From assembly GCA_902651635.1 (NCBI GenBank), contig CACRSC010000084.1, forward strand, positions 859,571-884,695: a stretch of 25,125 bases of DNA. The letters run 5' to 3'. This document shows, piece by piece, positions 17,259-25,125 of the stretch. Position numbers and translations under genes: made by a program. Source of the stretch: Mastigamoeba balamuthi (Eukaryota > Evosea > Mastigamoebida > Mastigamoebidae). The notes under the pieces were generated by a model. It worked only from the letters and a program-made list of their open reading frames with translations, made no database searches and had not been told where the DNA came from. Numbering within the stretch: the stretch's first letter is position 1; each line of letters opens with the position of its first letter.

Positions 17259-19886
17259 TCACTTCATTTGAGGTGCAAGCTTGGCCACAACCCCTGGGGC
17301 CACGTCGGCGGGGTTGTCGAGGCAGTACTCAGAGAGGCACTCAGGAGCCTCGACGCCTCTCATGAATGCCGCGTCGACACTACTGTAAGCTGACAGCAGC
17401 TGCATCCTCTCTCTCGTAAGCTTCTGGGTGCTGCCGAGCAACTCGTGCACGCGCACGTTGTTCTTGAACCCCTTGATGGGTATGTACCTGTTCGAGCCAT
17501 GTGAGTGTCCGCATACAGCAGAGGCGACTGAGCTGGGCATGAGTTACCCGAGGCATCTGAACGACAGCTGGTCGCCGCACTGCATGCGTACGCTGTCCCC
17601 AACGCTCACGGTGATGTGAAGGTCGCGGTTGAGCTGCTCGAGTCGGGCGGCCAGGTTGACCGTGTCGCCTATGACGGTGTAGTTCATGCGCTCGATGCTG
17701 CCCACGTTTCCCGCCAGCACTGGGCCGCTGTTGATGCCAATGCGGATCGACATGCAGAGGTCGTGTCGCTTGACAAACGACGCGTTGAGCTCCTCTAGAG
17801 CTCCGACAATCGCGACTGCCGCGTTGCAGGCGTGGGTTGCGTGGTCCTTGACGGCCTCGGGGACGTTCCACACGGCCTGAGACGCGCGCCTGAGTGCAAC
17901 TGCAGAGGAAGCAGAAACGCGGCGGTGCAAGAGAGTACAATGCGCACCATGATGGCGTCTCCGATGTACTTGTCGATGAGCCCATTGTTGTCGGCGATGA
18001 TGGTGGAGAACCTGGCAAACATCGCCTGCAGAATGTCCAGCATCACCCCGACACCCTTCTGGTCCGTCAGCGACGTGAAGTTCACGACATCGAGAAACAT
18101 AACCGTGGCCATCGAGTGCGACATCGTCCCAGTCCTGGGTCATGTGGAGAGCAAATGTGAGGGCCTGCAGCGGAAGTCAGACACCGTACGAGGGCTCCAG
18201 GTTGTTGCGGATCAGCCACGAGACGACAATCTTGGGCACGTAGACAGTGAACGTCTTGAGGGCCACAGTCATCTTTTGCGCCTGCCGCTTGAGCTCCACC
18301 ACCTCGGAGACGGGTGTGAAGAACGAAGGGGACCTGCTGAAGTTCATCTCGGTGATCTTGCCCAAGTGGTTCGTCAGCAGGCCGATGTGCTTGGAGATCA
18401 TAGCTGCGAGCAACACGATGCCGCCAGATAGCACCACGAGCACCGCTGCGGTCAGGCACGTGACCCACACAACGTAGACCTTGGTCCTGCGCTCCGCTGC
18501 CGCGTTGGCGCTGATCAGCTCTCCCTCGAAGTCAGACACCGGCGACAGCAGCGCCAGCCACCAGACCTTGCCCGTCTGCGTGTCGAGGGCGATGATGTCT
18601 ACAAAGGCATCGCTGCTCCTGAAGCTTGCGCCCACCCTTTGGCCCCCCGTGTGCTCCAACCACAAGCTCACTGTTGAGCTTATCCTGCGCAGAGGGTGTG
18701 AGGGCAACCCAGGCGGTTCGTGCTTGCCTCGAGTCGGGGTGGTTGGCCACGTTGTAGACCCTGTTGCCGCTCGTGACATTGCCGCCAGTGAAGGCCAGCA
18801 TGCCCATGTCTGTCGTGTTCTCGAACAGGAACGCGAGGCCGTGCTCTGTGATCTCGAGCGTCCCGAAGAAGCTCTGGAGCGACGCCAGCGTGAAGCTCGT
18901 GCCGATGTACGCGCTGACGTTGGGCCCCACGGCAGCCTGTGGCACAATCATGCTGAAGCACGCCTCGAGGATGTTCGTCAGCTCCTGGTACGACGTCCAG
19001 GTGTTGATCGCCAGCCCTGCCTCGAATCCATTCTTCCTGCGGGTGGGTCCCATTTTGTACTGGTGAGGCGTCCGTGACAACCGCGGCCGGAGCTCAACGG
19101 ACCAGTAGATGTTGCCGGGCACGTCGAAGCCAGGGACAGACCCGAGGGGCACGCGGGTGGCGGTCAGGGACGAGAGGAGGTAGAGGTAGACGAACATGGT
19201 CGACTGGTTCCTGTTGGAGTCTACCACAGTCCACATGAACGCCTTGCGGCCCGTCGCGTACCCGATGCAGTACTGGTGGTACCCCCACCTGTTGTGGAAC
19301 CCGTAGCACTGCGCAGAATTTGAAGTCAGAACCTCATTCGGCCTGTGCTCTTTCGAGTGTACCAACCCGAAACCGTATTCGGCGAATAAAACCCGGAGTA
19401 TGGCTCGGCCGAAGGGCACGACTTTTAATAAGGCTCAGACCGGTTTTTGCGGGGGGCGGTAGTACGCACGAATCCGTTGAGGGCGGGCAGCTGGCGGACG
19501 TATGACGAGAAGAGGTAGAAGTAGGGCGAGGGGTCGTCGGCGATGGCGACGGTCGAGCGCGGGAGGTCGGTGAATCGGCGCTGGACCATGTCGCCCAGCT
19601 GGACCCCCAGCGCGTCGATGGGCGTCGCCAGGTTCCTCTCGACGGTGATGCGCACCTTGTCGACGACGAGCGTGCGGAACGTGTCGGCCTGGCGCCGGAT
19701 GCTCTCGCGCGCCGTCGACGTGAGGTCGGCGACCGTCTGGCCCCAGCCCACCGCGATGGGCACGATCGAGATCAGCGCCACCGCCAGCGCGCCGCCCAGG
19801 AACCCCCAGATCAGTATGCGGCGCAGCGGCATGTCGTGCCAGCGCCCACGCGGCGTGCTGGTCGAGATGGGGCCCTCTACGATCAT
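17259..19886 (-). CDS. Receptor-type class III adenylate cyclase with extracellular sensor domain
   Basis: Makes cAMP from ATP at a membrane in response to an external signal. Six exons: 19886-19470, 19308-18672, 18598-18190, 18134-17948, 17876-17548 and 17487-17259. All use GT-AG, and their total of 2208 nt is an exact multiple of three (735 residues). The first transmembrane helix is at about 22-45. An extracellular Cache-like sensor runs from about 46 to 390 (DIPGNIYWS-type patches, ALDTQTGKVWWLALLSPVSD). The second helix is at about 393-417. A HAMP-like linker follows (IGLLTNHLGKITEMNFSR). The cyclase domain is at about 496-690 with FLDVVNFTSLTD and KYIGDAIMAVWN (metal Asp residues) and NYTVIGDTVNLAARLE. 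The base-selecting pair is Lys (DKYIGD) and Thr (YTVIGD), the pattern of class IIIb adenylate rather than guanylate cyclases. A 45-nt optional intron near 19040-19085 cannot be ruled out. Confidence 0.9.
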
Positions 19887-20337
19887 TCAGAGACCGGGCG
19901 ACTGGCAGCGAGCTTCTTATTTTGTGCACAGTCTGCCGCTTCTCTTCCGGCTATTTCGGGTCTCGCAGGCGTGCCTTTTTCAGCGGTGACGCATTGTACG
20001 CATTGGCCCGGCTGCAGTGCATTAGTGACGATCCTTGTGGTGGAAGGACCTCCTGATTTGGCGCCCTGCTTTACGCAGGCGTGGCGGGCTTTTAGTGTGC
20101 TTGCGTGTCGTTGTCCGTATTTCGTCCCGCGTTTGAAAGCTTCGACACCGCATTGGCCAGCACACAAAACACGGAAGACGTATTTACGAGGGCTCTCCAG
20201 AGGGGGAGCGGGTGCTCATCCGTGCCTGTGCTGGTCGCGTGGAAGGACACCATCCCCCCCTCCCGAGCATTGCAGGGCCGGCACAGGGGACGGAGGCTGG
20301 CCGTGGCTGTGGCTGGCGGGGGAGGCCCTGGCTCCCG
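19887..20337. other. Intergenic region upstream of the cyclase, downstream of the histone doublet
   Basis: No gene, tRNA or other RNA recognised. It should contain the cyclase promoter and the histone gene 3' UTR. I did not see a metazoan-type histone 3' stem-loop. Confidence 0.5.
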
Positions 20338-21288
20338 TCATTCGTCCGAGCCTTCCTGAGCAGGCAACGAGGGGCTGTCTCCGAAGATGTCCAGGTTGCC
20401 AGTGGCTGCGGGCACGGCGTGCTGCTTCCCGGACAGCACATACGTGTTGATGCAGGGCGCCGTTCCGCCCCCTGCGAAGTACCCCACGGTGCCGTTGCGC
20501 AGTCTCAGGTACGCCGCCTCCAGCTCCGAGTCCCCGCGCACCGCCAACATCAGGTGCCTCGGCTGGATGATCTTCTGCGCTCCCCCGAGGTAAAACCCAG
20601 AATCAATATTTGTTCAAATCCTGATTTTGTCCCAGATTTCAGGTAGGCGTTTGAATCAAGTGAAGAGGGGAACAAGGAAGGGCCGGGTGCCTTGCGACAG
20701 TCGCGGGCGGCGTTGCCCGAGAGCTCGAGGATCTCGGCGGTGAGGTACTCGAGGACGGCGGCGAGGTAGACGGGGGCGCCTGCCGCGACGCGCCTGGCGT
20801 AGCAGCCCTCCTTGAGCATCCGCTGCACCGCCGCCACGGGGAACATCAGCCCCGCCCTCGCGCTCCTGCTCGCGCGCTGCCCCTTGTCCTGCTCGCTGCA
20901 GTGGTACTTGGTGACGGCCTTGGTGCCCTCGGAGACGGCGTGCTTGGCCAGCTCCCCGGGCAGCTGCAGCCGCACGGCCGTCTGCACCTGAGGGGTGGTG
21001 GTGGGGGGCAGCGCGTCTTGAGCGGGTCTCCCGCGGCTCGCGACGGGTTCGCGGCGGGGGGGCGGGGCGGACCTCGCGGCTGGTGAGCGTGGCGGCGCCG
21101 GTGAGGAGCAGGGTGTCCGAGGCCTCGCGGGCCAGCGAGCGCAGCATGAAGAGCGCGGCGTCGTCGACGACGCGCAGGGCCTGCGCAGAGATGCTCGCGT
21201 CCGGGTGGACCTGGCGCAGCACGCGGCGGATGGCCGTCTGGAACGCCAGGGGCGGCGCACCGCGCTGGGACTTGGCCCTCTTCGGCAT
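20338..21288 (-). CDS. Histone H2B-H2A fusion (histone doublet)
   Basis: One gene encodes an H2B fold followed by an H2A fold, so one chain could supply a whole H2A-H2B dimer. Exons 21288-21073, 20987-20691 and 20574-20338 give 249 residues. H2B spans about 1-102: a very short tail, [14 protein letters not shown], then [19 protein letters not shown] and [16 protein letters not shown]2A starts about ten residues later: [62 protein letters not shown]. The junction lies inside exon 2, so the fusion does not depend on splicing. Intron 1 (85 nt) is GT-AG; intron 2 (116 nt) seems to be GC-AG (AAG|GCACCC), which restores the expected seven residues between AARD and PRHL. Acidic-patch residues are largely kept. 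The H2A C-terminus is divergent with an insertion. Nearest known analogues are the H2B-H2A doublets of Marseilleviridae. Confidence 0.92.
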
Positions 21289-21608
21289 CGGCAGACGCGC
21301 TGTGCGAACCCACAACGGATGGAATCCAAGAAAGAAAATAGCGTGGACGAAAATATCCAGGAAGTCGGATATTTTTTTCTTCCGCGAGATTTTGGCGTGT
21401 GTACAGCCGGTGCGATTACAACTGGAATTTCACAAAACAAAAAGCAGTCGCGAGGGGTCCGGTTGTTCTTACTTTTTCTCTTAACGCACCGCTTTTTCAT
21501 CCTGGTGACGCGAAAGTTCACGATTAAAACCGGGTCACGTTTTCACGCCCTGCACACAACAGAACAACTGAGCCACAAGCGAACATACGCACTAGCAGCA
21601 AGCAGCCA
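21289..21608. promoter_or_regulatory. Divergent promoter between the histone doublet and SDR-like genes
   Basis: About 320 nt of clearly lower GC separate two outward-facing ATGs. It holds TTTTGGCG at 21390-21397, close to an E2F site (TTTSSCGC), which would suit an S-phase histone gene. The site match is weak and inferred; the divergent layout is seen directly. Confidence 0.45.
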
Positions 21609-22484
21609 ATGGAGGGAAAGGTCGTCGTGGTGGTCGCCAGCTCGCTCGAGGGTCGCACGCGCGCCGTGGTGACCGCAGTGTCCAAGAAGGGAGCGCTCGT
21701 CGTGCTGCTCGCAGGCAAGACCTCAGGAGTAGATCGTTCCTCGCTGGGCCCGAACGTCGTCGTCGTGGACACAGGGGCGTGCGGCCTCCGGTCCGACCTC
21801 GAGAACGTGCGCGCCGTGGCGTCCAAGCACGGCGAGGTCTGTGGGTGGGTCAACTGCCTGTGGCCCCTGCCCGGCAGCACCACGCCGCCCTCGAGCCTCG
21901 CTGAGGGGACGCTCCAGGAGATGTTCAGCGACATCGTGGTGAGCGGCCTCCTGGGCATGCAGGTCGCCCTCGAGTGCTTCGCCAGCAATGGAAAAGGGGG
22001 CCGCATCGTCAACCTCACGAGCGAGATCATAAGGTTCGCACCCCATGGCTCGCAGCCTCTCGTGGGCTGCTCTCTCCGGCTCTTTCGGACAACTGCAAAA
22101 CTCACCAATTTTCTCTTACTAATTGTTCACTTCCCTCACAGGACGCAGGCGAGTGCTGGCAACTCCGCGCTCAGATCCAGCATAAGTATGCTCAACACCC
22201 TCACGGACGGGTTCATGATGGAGGCGGGCCAGAAGAACCCCCCGATCGGCATCTCATTCGTGCGCGGCGACATCAACGACGAGCTGGACGTGGTGATGAA
22301 CACGGCAGACCAGGTCGCCGCCGCCATCGGGCAGCTATCCGGCCAGAAGGCGAACGGGCAGGTGGCCCTGGCTGCTGACACGAGGCTACGGGGGACTCGG
22401 GCCGTCGTGGGTGCGGAACGGGAGCCGAACTACGACGGAGTAGCGAAAAAGAGACAACGCTTGAGGAGCTCCGGGGAAATGTAG
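21609..22484 (+). CDS. Short-chain dehydrogenase-like protein with degenerate active site
   Basis: Rossmann-fold SDR-like protein. Exons 21609-22061 and 22149-22484 are joined over an 87-nt GT-AG intron with a T/C-rich 3' part, giving 262 residues. Because the intron is a multiple of three without a stop, an unspliced reading also stays open; a GC donor at 22053 is an alternative. SDR features are the N-terminal beta strand GKVVVVVASSLEGRTRAVV (in place of TGxxxGIG), VNCLWPLPGS (NNAG position) and GGRIVNLTSEIIRF (catalytic-Ser strand). Where YxxxK should follow, the protein reads LASAGNSALRSS, so both catalytic residues appear lost. The C-terminus ends in a basic AKKRQRLR, NLS-like. It probably binds a nucleotide or acts as a scaffold rather than as an enzyme. 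It is divergent from the histone doublet and may be co-expressed with it. Confidence 0.7.
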   Translation: MEGKVVVVVASSLEGRTRAVVTAVSKKGALVVLLAGKTSGVDRSSLGPNVVVVDTGACGLRSDLENVRAVASKHGEVCGWVNCLWPLPGSTTPPSSLAEGTLQEMFSDIVVSGLLGMQVALECFASNGKGGRIVNLTSEIIRFAPHGSQPLVGCSLRLFRTTAKLTNFLLLIVHFPHRTQASAGNSALRSSISMLNTLTDGFMMEAGQKNPPIGISFVRGDINDELDVVMNTADQVAAAIGQLSGQKANGQVALAADTRLRGTRAVVGAEREPNYDGVAKKRQRLRSSGEM

Positions 22485-22740
22485 GGGTCTCTTCAAAACC
22501 CCGGAGAGCAGATGCGAGCGAAAGAAACAAAGTCACGCCATAATCGAGCCCACGCGCGTTTTTGGTAAGACTGAACCTTGTGGTCTCAGTTGATTGGTGG
22601 GTTCAACCACACATGCTTGTTAGAGACCAAAAAAGCAAGGGAAACCCGTGATCGACCGAGCTGGTGACTAGCAAGCCCTCATGTTTACAGGATTTGTTGT
22701 TCTCGCTTGACCAGACGAGCAGCGGGGTCACGAGGAACCC
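22485..22740. other. Convergent 3' spacer between SDR-like gene and Sin1
   Basis: About 256 nt between two convergent stop codons. Nothing recognised beyond presumed 3' UTRs. Confidence 0.5.
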
Positions 22741-25115
22741 TCACGTCGTCTTCTTGGGGCTGCCGTTGCTTATCAGGAAGCTCAGCTTCGCCACGATTTC
22801 CGCTGTGCGGGCATCCCCTCCCCAGTTAGACAGTGGCGACTGGGTAGCGACATTCGCACTTGCTTGCAAGCACTCGAACTCCGTGTGGTGCCCTGCGTAG
22901 CGTATGTAGAACGACCTCTCGTTGTTCAGCCCGACAGTGATCTCCGAGATCTTCAGAGGCGTCTGTGGTTGGCGGGCGTGAGCGGCAGGCGACCTTAGTG
23001 GCCACCACCTTCCCCCCACACTGCACGCACCTTCGACGTCGCCTTGGTCGTGCTCGAGCTACGCTTCTTGCGCTTGTCCAGTGCGCACTGCGTGATCTTC
23101 TCGCAGTCGATCGTCATGACTCTGTGCTGGCGCAGCCCGAGCTTGTTGACCCGCGTGACCTCGTAGGATGCGGTCTGCAGGGCCTTCTCTGGAGCTATGG
23201 CCAGCGTCCCCGAGGTCCTCGACACCGAGTACGTGCGCGGGGTCATGGCTGCGTCCAGGCCCGGCAGCGGCGACCTCGCTGGCGTCTTAAGGTCCGCGAT
23301 GGCGGGCAGGGGAGTCCCCTCCTTCACCAGCCTCATCTCGCGCGTCGCTGTGTCGCGCAGCAGGCACGACTCTGGCGCGCACTCGCCCGTGCCGAGCACC
23401 AGCACGTACTCCGCAGGGTTCAGCCTCCTCCTCTTGCACACCTGCGCTCTGGGGGCTGAGTGGAGTTGCGCTCTTCTTGCGGGGGCTTGGGGGGCGGACC
23501 TCGCGCTGGACTTGCTTCAGCGTCATCTCCGCGCTGTACGGCAGCGTGACGACCTCCTCGCTGCTGCCGCCAGCGGAGACGAGCACCCTGACATCAACAG
23601 GAGCCTCGTCTGCGGCGCGCCAGAGGGCGGGCGTGAGCGCGGGAAGGGTGCAGAGGCGAGGCCTCGTCGCGGACGCACACTCGGGATTGTCGATCAGAGC
23701 GAAGCTGGTGCAGTCGAGGTCCTTGAGCTTCTGGCTCTCGTCGGGCGCGGGCATGTCCGTGTCGGGCGCGCCGTCGTCGTCGGCCATGCAGAGCGTGTAG
23801 GCCGCGGGGTCGTCCTTGAGGCCGCCGATCTCGCCGTCGTCCTCGTCGCCGCGCGACTGCAGGGCCTTCTGCAGCGTCTCCTTGATGATCTCCAGCACGA
23901 CCGTGTCCTCGGGCACCTTGAGCACCAGCGACTCCGAGTACGTGGGCGGCAGCCCCACGCTGATCTCGACCACCTTGGTCGGCGGGGGCGCGTTGGCCTT
24001 GAGCTCCTCGGTCAGCAGCGAGACGCTGTTGGCCGGCCTGGCGGGGACCTCGACGGGCGCGAACGACAGCGGCACGCGGGGCGACTGCACTTCCGTGGCC
24101 TCCCTCGGCGACATGGGCGACCGCGGCGTCGTTGCCCCGCTGCCCCCGCTCGGTCTCTTGGGCGCAGGCGTCGGCCCTTGTGGCGGCCCCCAAAGCGCGT
24201 TGAGCTCTGGCGCTGGGCGGGAGCGGGAGTGGCGGGGGAGGCGGACTCACGGTGCCTCATGTCGTCCCTGCGGACCGACTCGCTGATGGGCGCCAGGTCG
24301 CGCTCCTCGTCAGCGGCGTTGGCCGAGTGGTCCTCCGAGGCCGACGCGAAGGCGGCAGTGCCCCCCATGCCCGGCGCCTGCTGCACGAGCACCCCGGCCC
24401 TGGGGTTCGGCGCCGCCGCTGCCGCTGCCGCCCGCGGGGCCGCAGAGGCCCTGGCAGCCGCCCCGGGCTTGCCCGCGCCCTTCCTGAGCAGCATCTCCTC
24501 CGTGGGCAGCGGGTCCGCGGTCATGTCTGCGCAGTCGAGCGGCTCGCAGCTGCAGGGCTGCGGCATGCCCCTCAGCACCGCAGCGGCACCCTCGCCCTCC
24601 TTCTTGGCCCCGGCCCTCAGGGCGGCCAGGGCGGCGGCCATCGCGGTACGGTCGGGGTCGGCGCCCCCGAACGCGCCGCCGTAGGAGCAGCCCTCCATGC
24701 CGTCGTCGCGCGCCTTCTTCAGCCGCGCCTTGGCCTCCTCCTGCAGAGCGCGTCTCTTGCGCTCCTCGGCGGATCTCTGCGCATCTCGGGCGGCGGCCTC
24801 GGCCTCCTCGCGCTGGCGCAGCTCAGCGATGCGGCGCGCGACCGTCGCCAGCACCTCGTCCGCGGTCGCGCGGGCCGTCTCGCACGCGCGGCGCTCGGCG
24901 TCGGCGCCCAGGCCGCGCAGGAGGTCGCAGGCGGCGCGCAGGTGGCGGCGCGCGGTGTGCAGGTGCAGCAGGACGGGCTCCGTGGGCACCGTCGGCGCCG
25001 CGGGGCCGCGCGCGCCGGGGAAGGCCGCCGCGAGCACCGGGACGCCGTCCTGGGCGTTGGCGGCGCTGTCGTCGTCGTCGCGCGAGGCGACGAGCTTCAG
25101 AAAGCCTTCGGGCAT
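22741..25115 (-). CDS. SIN1: Sin1, TORC2 subunit (CRIM, Ras-binding and PH domains)
   Basis: Sin1 is the TORC2 subunit that brings AGC kinases (Akt/SGK type) to the TOR kinase and the complex to membranes and Ras. Exons 25115-24251, 24212-23500, 23441-23031 and 22962-22741 total 2211 nt in frame, 736 residues. All introns are GT-AG; the first is only 38 nt (GTGAGTCC ... CGCCCAG). The N-terminal about 290 residues are Ala/Arg-rich with a likely coiled coil (ELRQREEAEAAARDAQRSAE). The CRIM domain is at about 367-460, diagnostic in AAYTLCMADDDGAPDTDMPA and TSFALIDN. The Ras-binding ubiquitin-like domain is at about 490-560 (EEVVTLPYSAEMTLKQVQRE|V and LNPAEYVLVLG). The PH domain is at about 610-730 (YEVTRVNKLGLRQHRVMTID). 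Start is the ATG at 25115, 10 nt from the window edge, so an upstream exon remains possible. Longer than human Sin1, mainly at the N-terminus. Confidence 0.88.
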
Positions 25116-25125
25116 ATTTACTGGC

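Noticed and set aside
20338-20400. Metazoan-type histone mRNA 3' stem-loop after the doublet stop
   Set aside because: I searched the sequence just beyond the stop by eye and found no matching short stem with the usual tetraloop.
20338-21288. Histone doublet as part of an integrated giant virus
   Set aside because: The gene has spliceosome-type introns and cellular neighbours on both sides, and no other virus-like gene occurs in the window; viral origin of the gene itself is still possible.
23594-24250. Alternative minus-strand frame of 218 codons over Sin1
   Set aside because: It is the +1 shadow of the CRIM exon; the CRIM frame shows the diagnostic motifs.

Overview
The window is nuclear DNA from a GC-rich microbial eukaryote. 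Genes lie on both strands and are split by many short introns (about 38 to 164 nt). The proteins are eukaryotic: a LisH/RasGEF protein, the TORC2 subunit Sin1, a two-pass receptor-type adenylate cyclase and core histones. Species cannot be fixed. A free-living protist, possibly amoebozoan, fits the RasGEF/Sin1/cyclase set, but this is inference.

Layout. 1-2343 (+): 3' part of a LisH-RasGEF_N-RasGEF gene. 2882-4017 (+): TauE/SafE-family transporter. 4130-5868 (-): Sel1-repeat protein. 6959-8473 (+): decayed, 3'-truncated copy of a secreted/membrane Ser/Thr-rich protein gene. 8731-11599 (-): Crinkler-like P-loop NTPase. 12335-13461: dead DDE transposon with terminal inverted repeats. 13852-13910: a perfect 22-bp-stem hairpin. 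13911-16743 (+): second, 5'-truncated copy of the membrane protein gene with a long acidic nuclear-looking C-terminal half. 16745-16995: strand-biased A-rich tract. 17259-19886 (-): adenylate cyclase, six exons. 20338-21288 (-): histone H2B-H2A fusion gene, three exons. 21609-22484 (+): degenerate short-chain dehydrogenase, divergent from the histone gene. 22741-25115 (-): Sin1, four exons.

The most striking item is a single gene encoding an H2B domain fused directly to an H2A domain. The fusion junction lies inside one uninterrupted exon, and the gene has spliceosomal introns and cellular neighbours. Such doublets are known from giant viruses of the Marseilleviridae; I know of no established nuclear eukaryotic example, so this deserves the first look.

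The middle third (about 7-17 kb) is an unstable accessory block: a duplicated and reciprocally truncated gene brackets a Crinkler-like gene and a dead transposon, with a perfect hairpin at one breakpoint. The flanks carry housekeeping signalling genes. RasGEF, adenylate cyclase and Sin1/TORC2 act in one chemotactic circuit in Dictyostelium, but their linkage here may be chance. Several splice junctions appear to use GC-AG rather than GT-AG. Exon models for the cyclase, Sin1, the histone doublet and the Crinkler-like gene close in frame over their whole length, which supports them.
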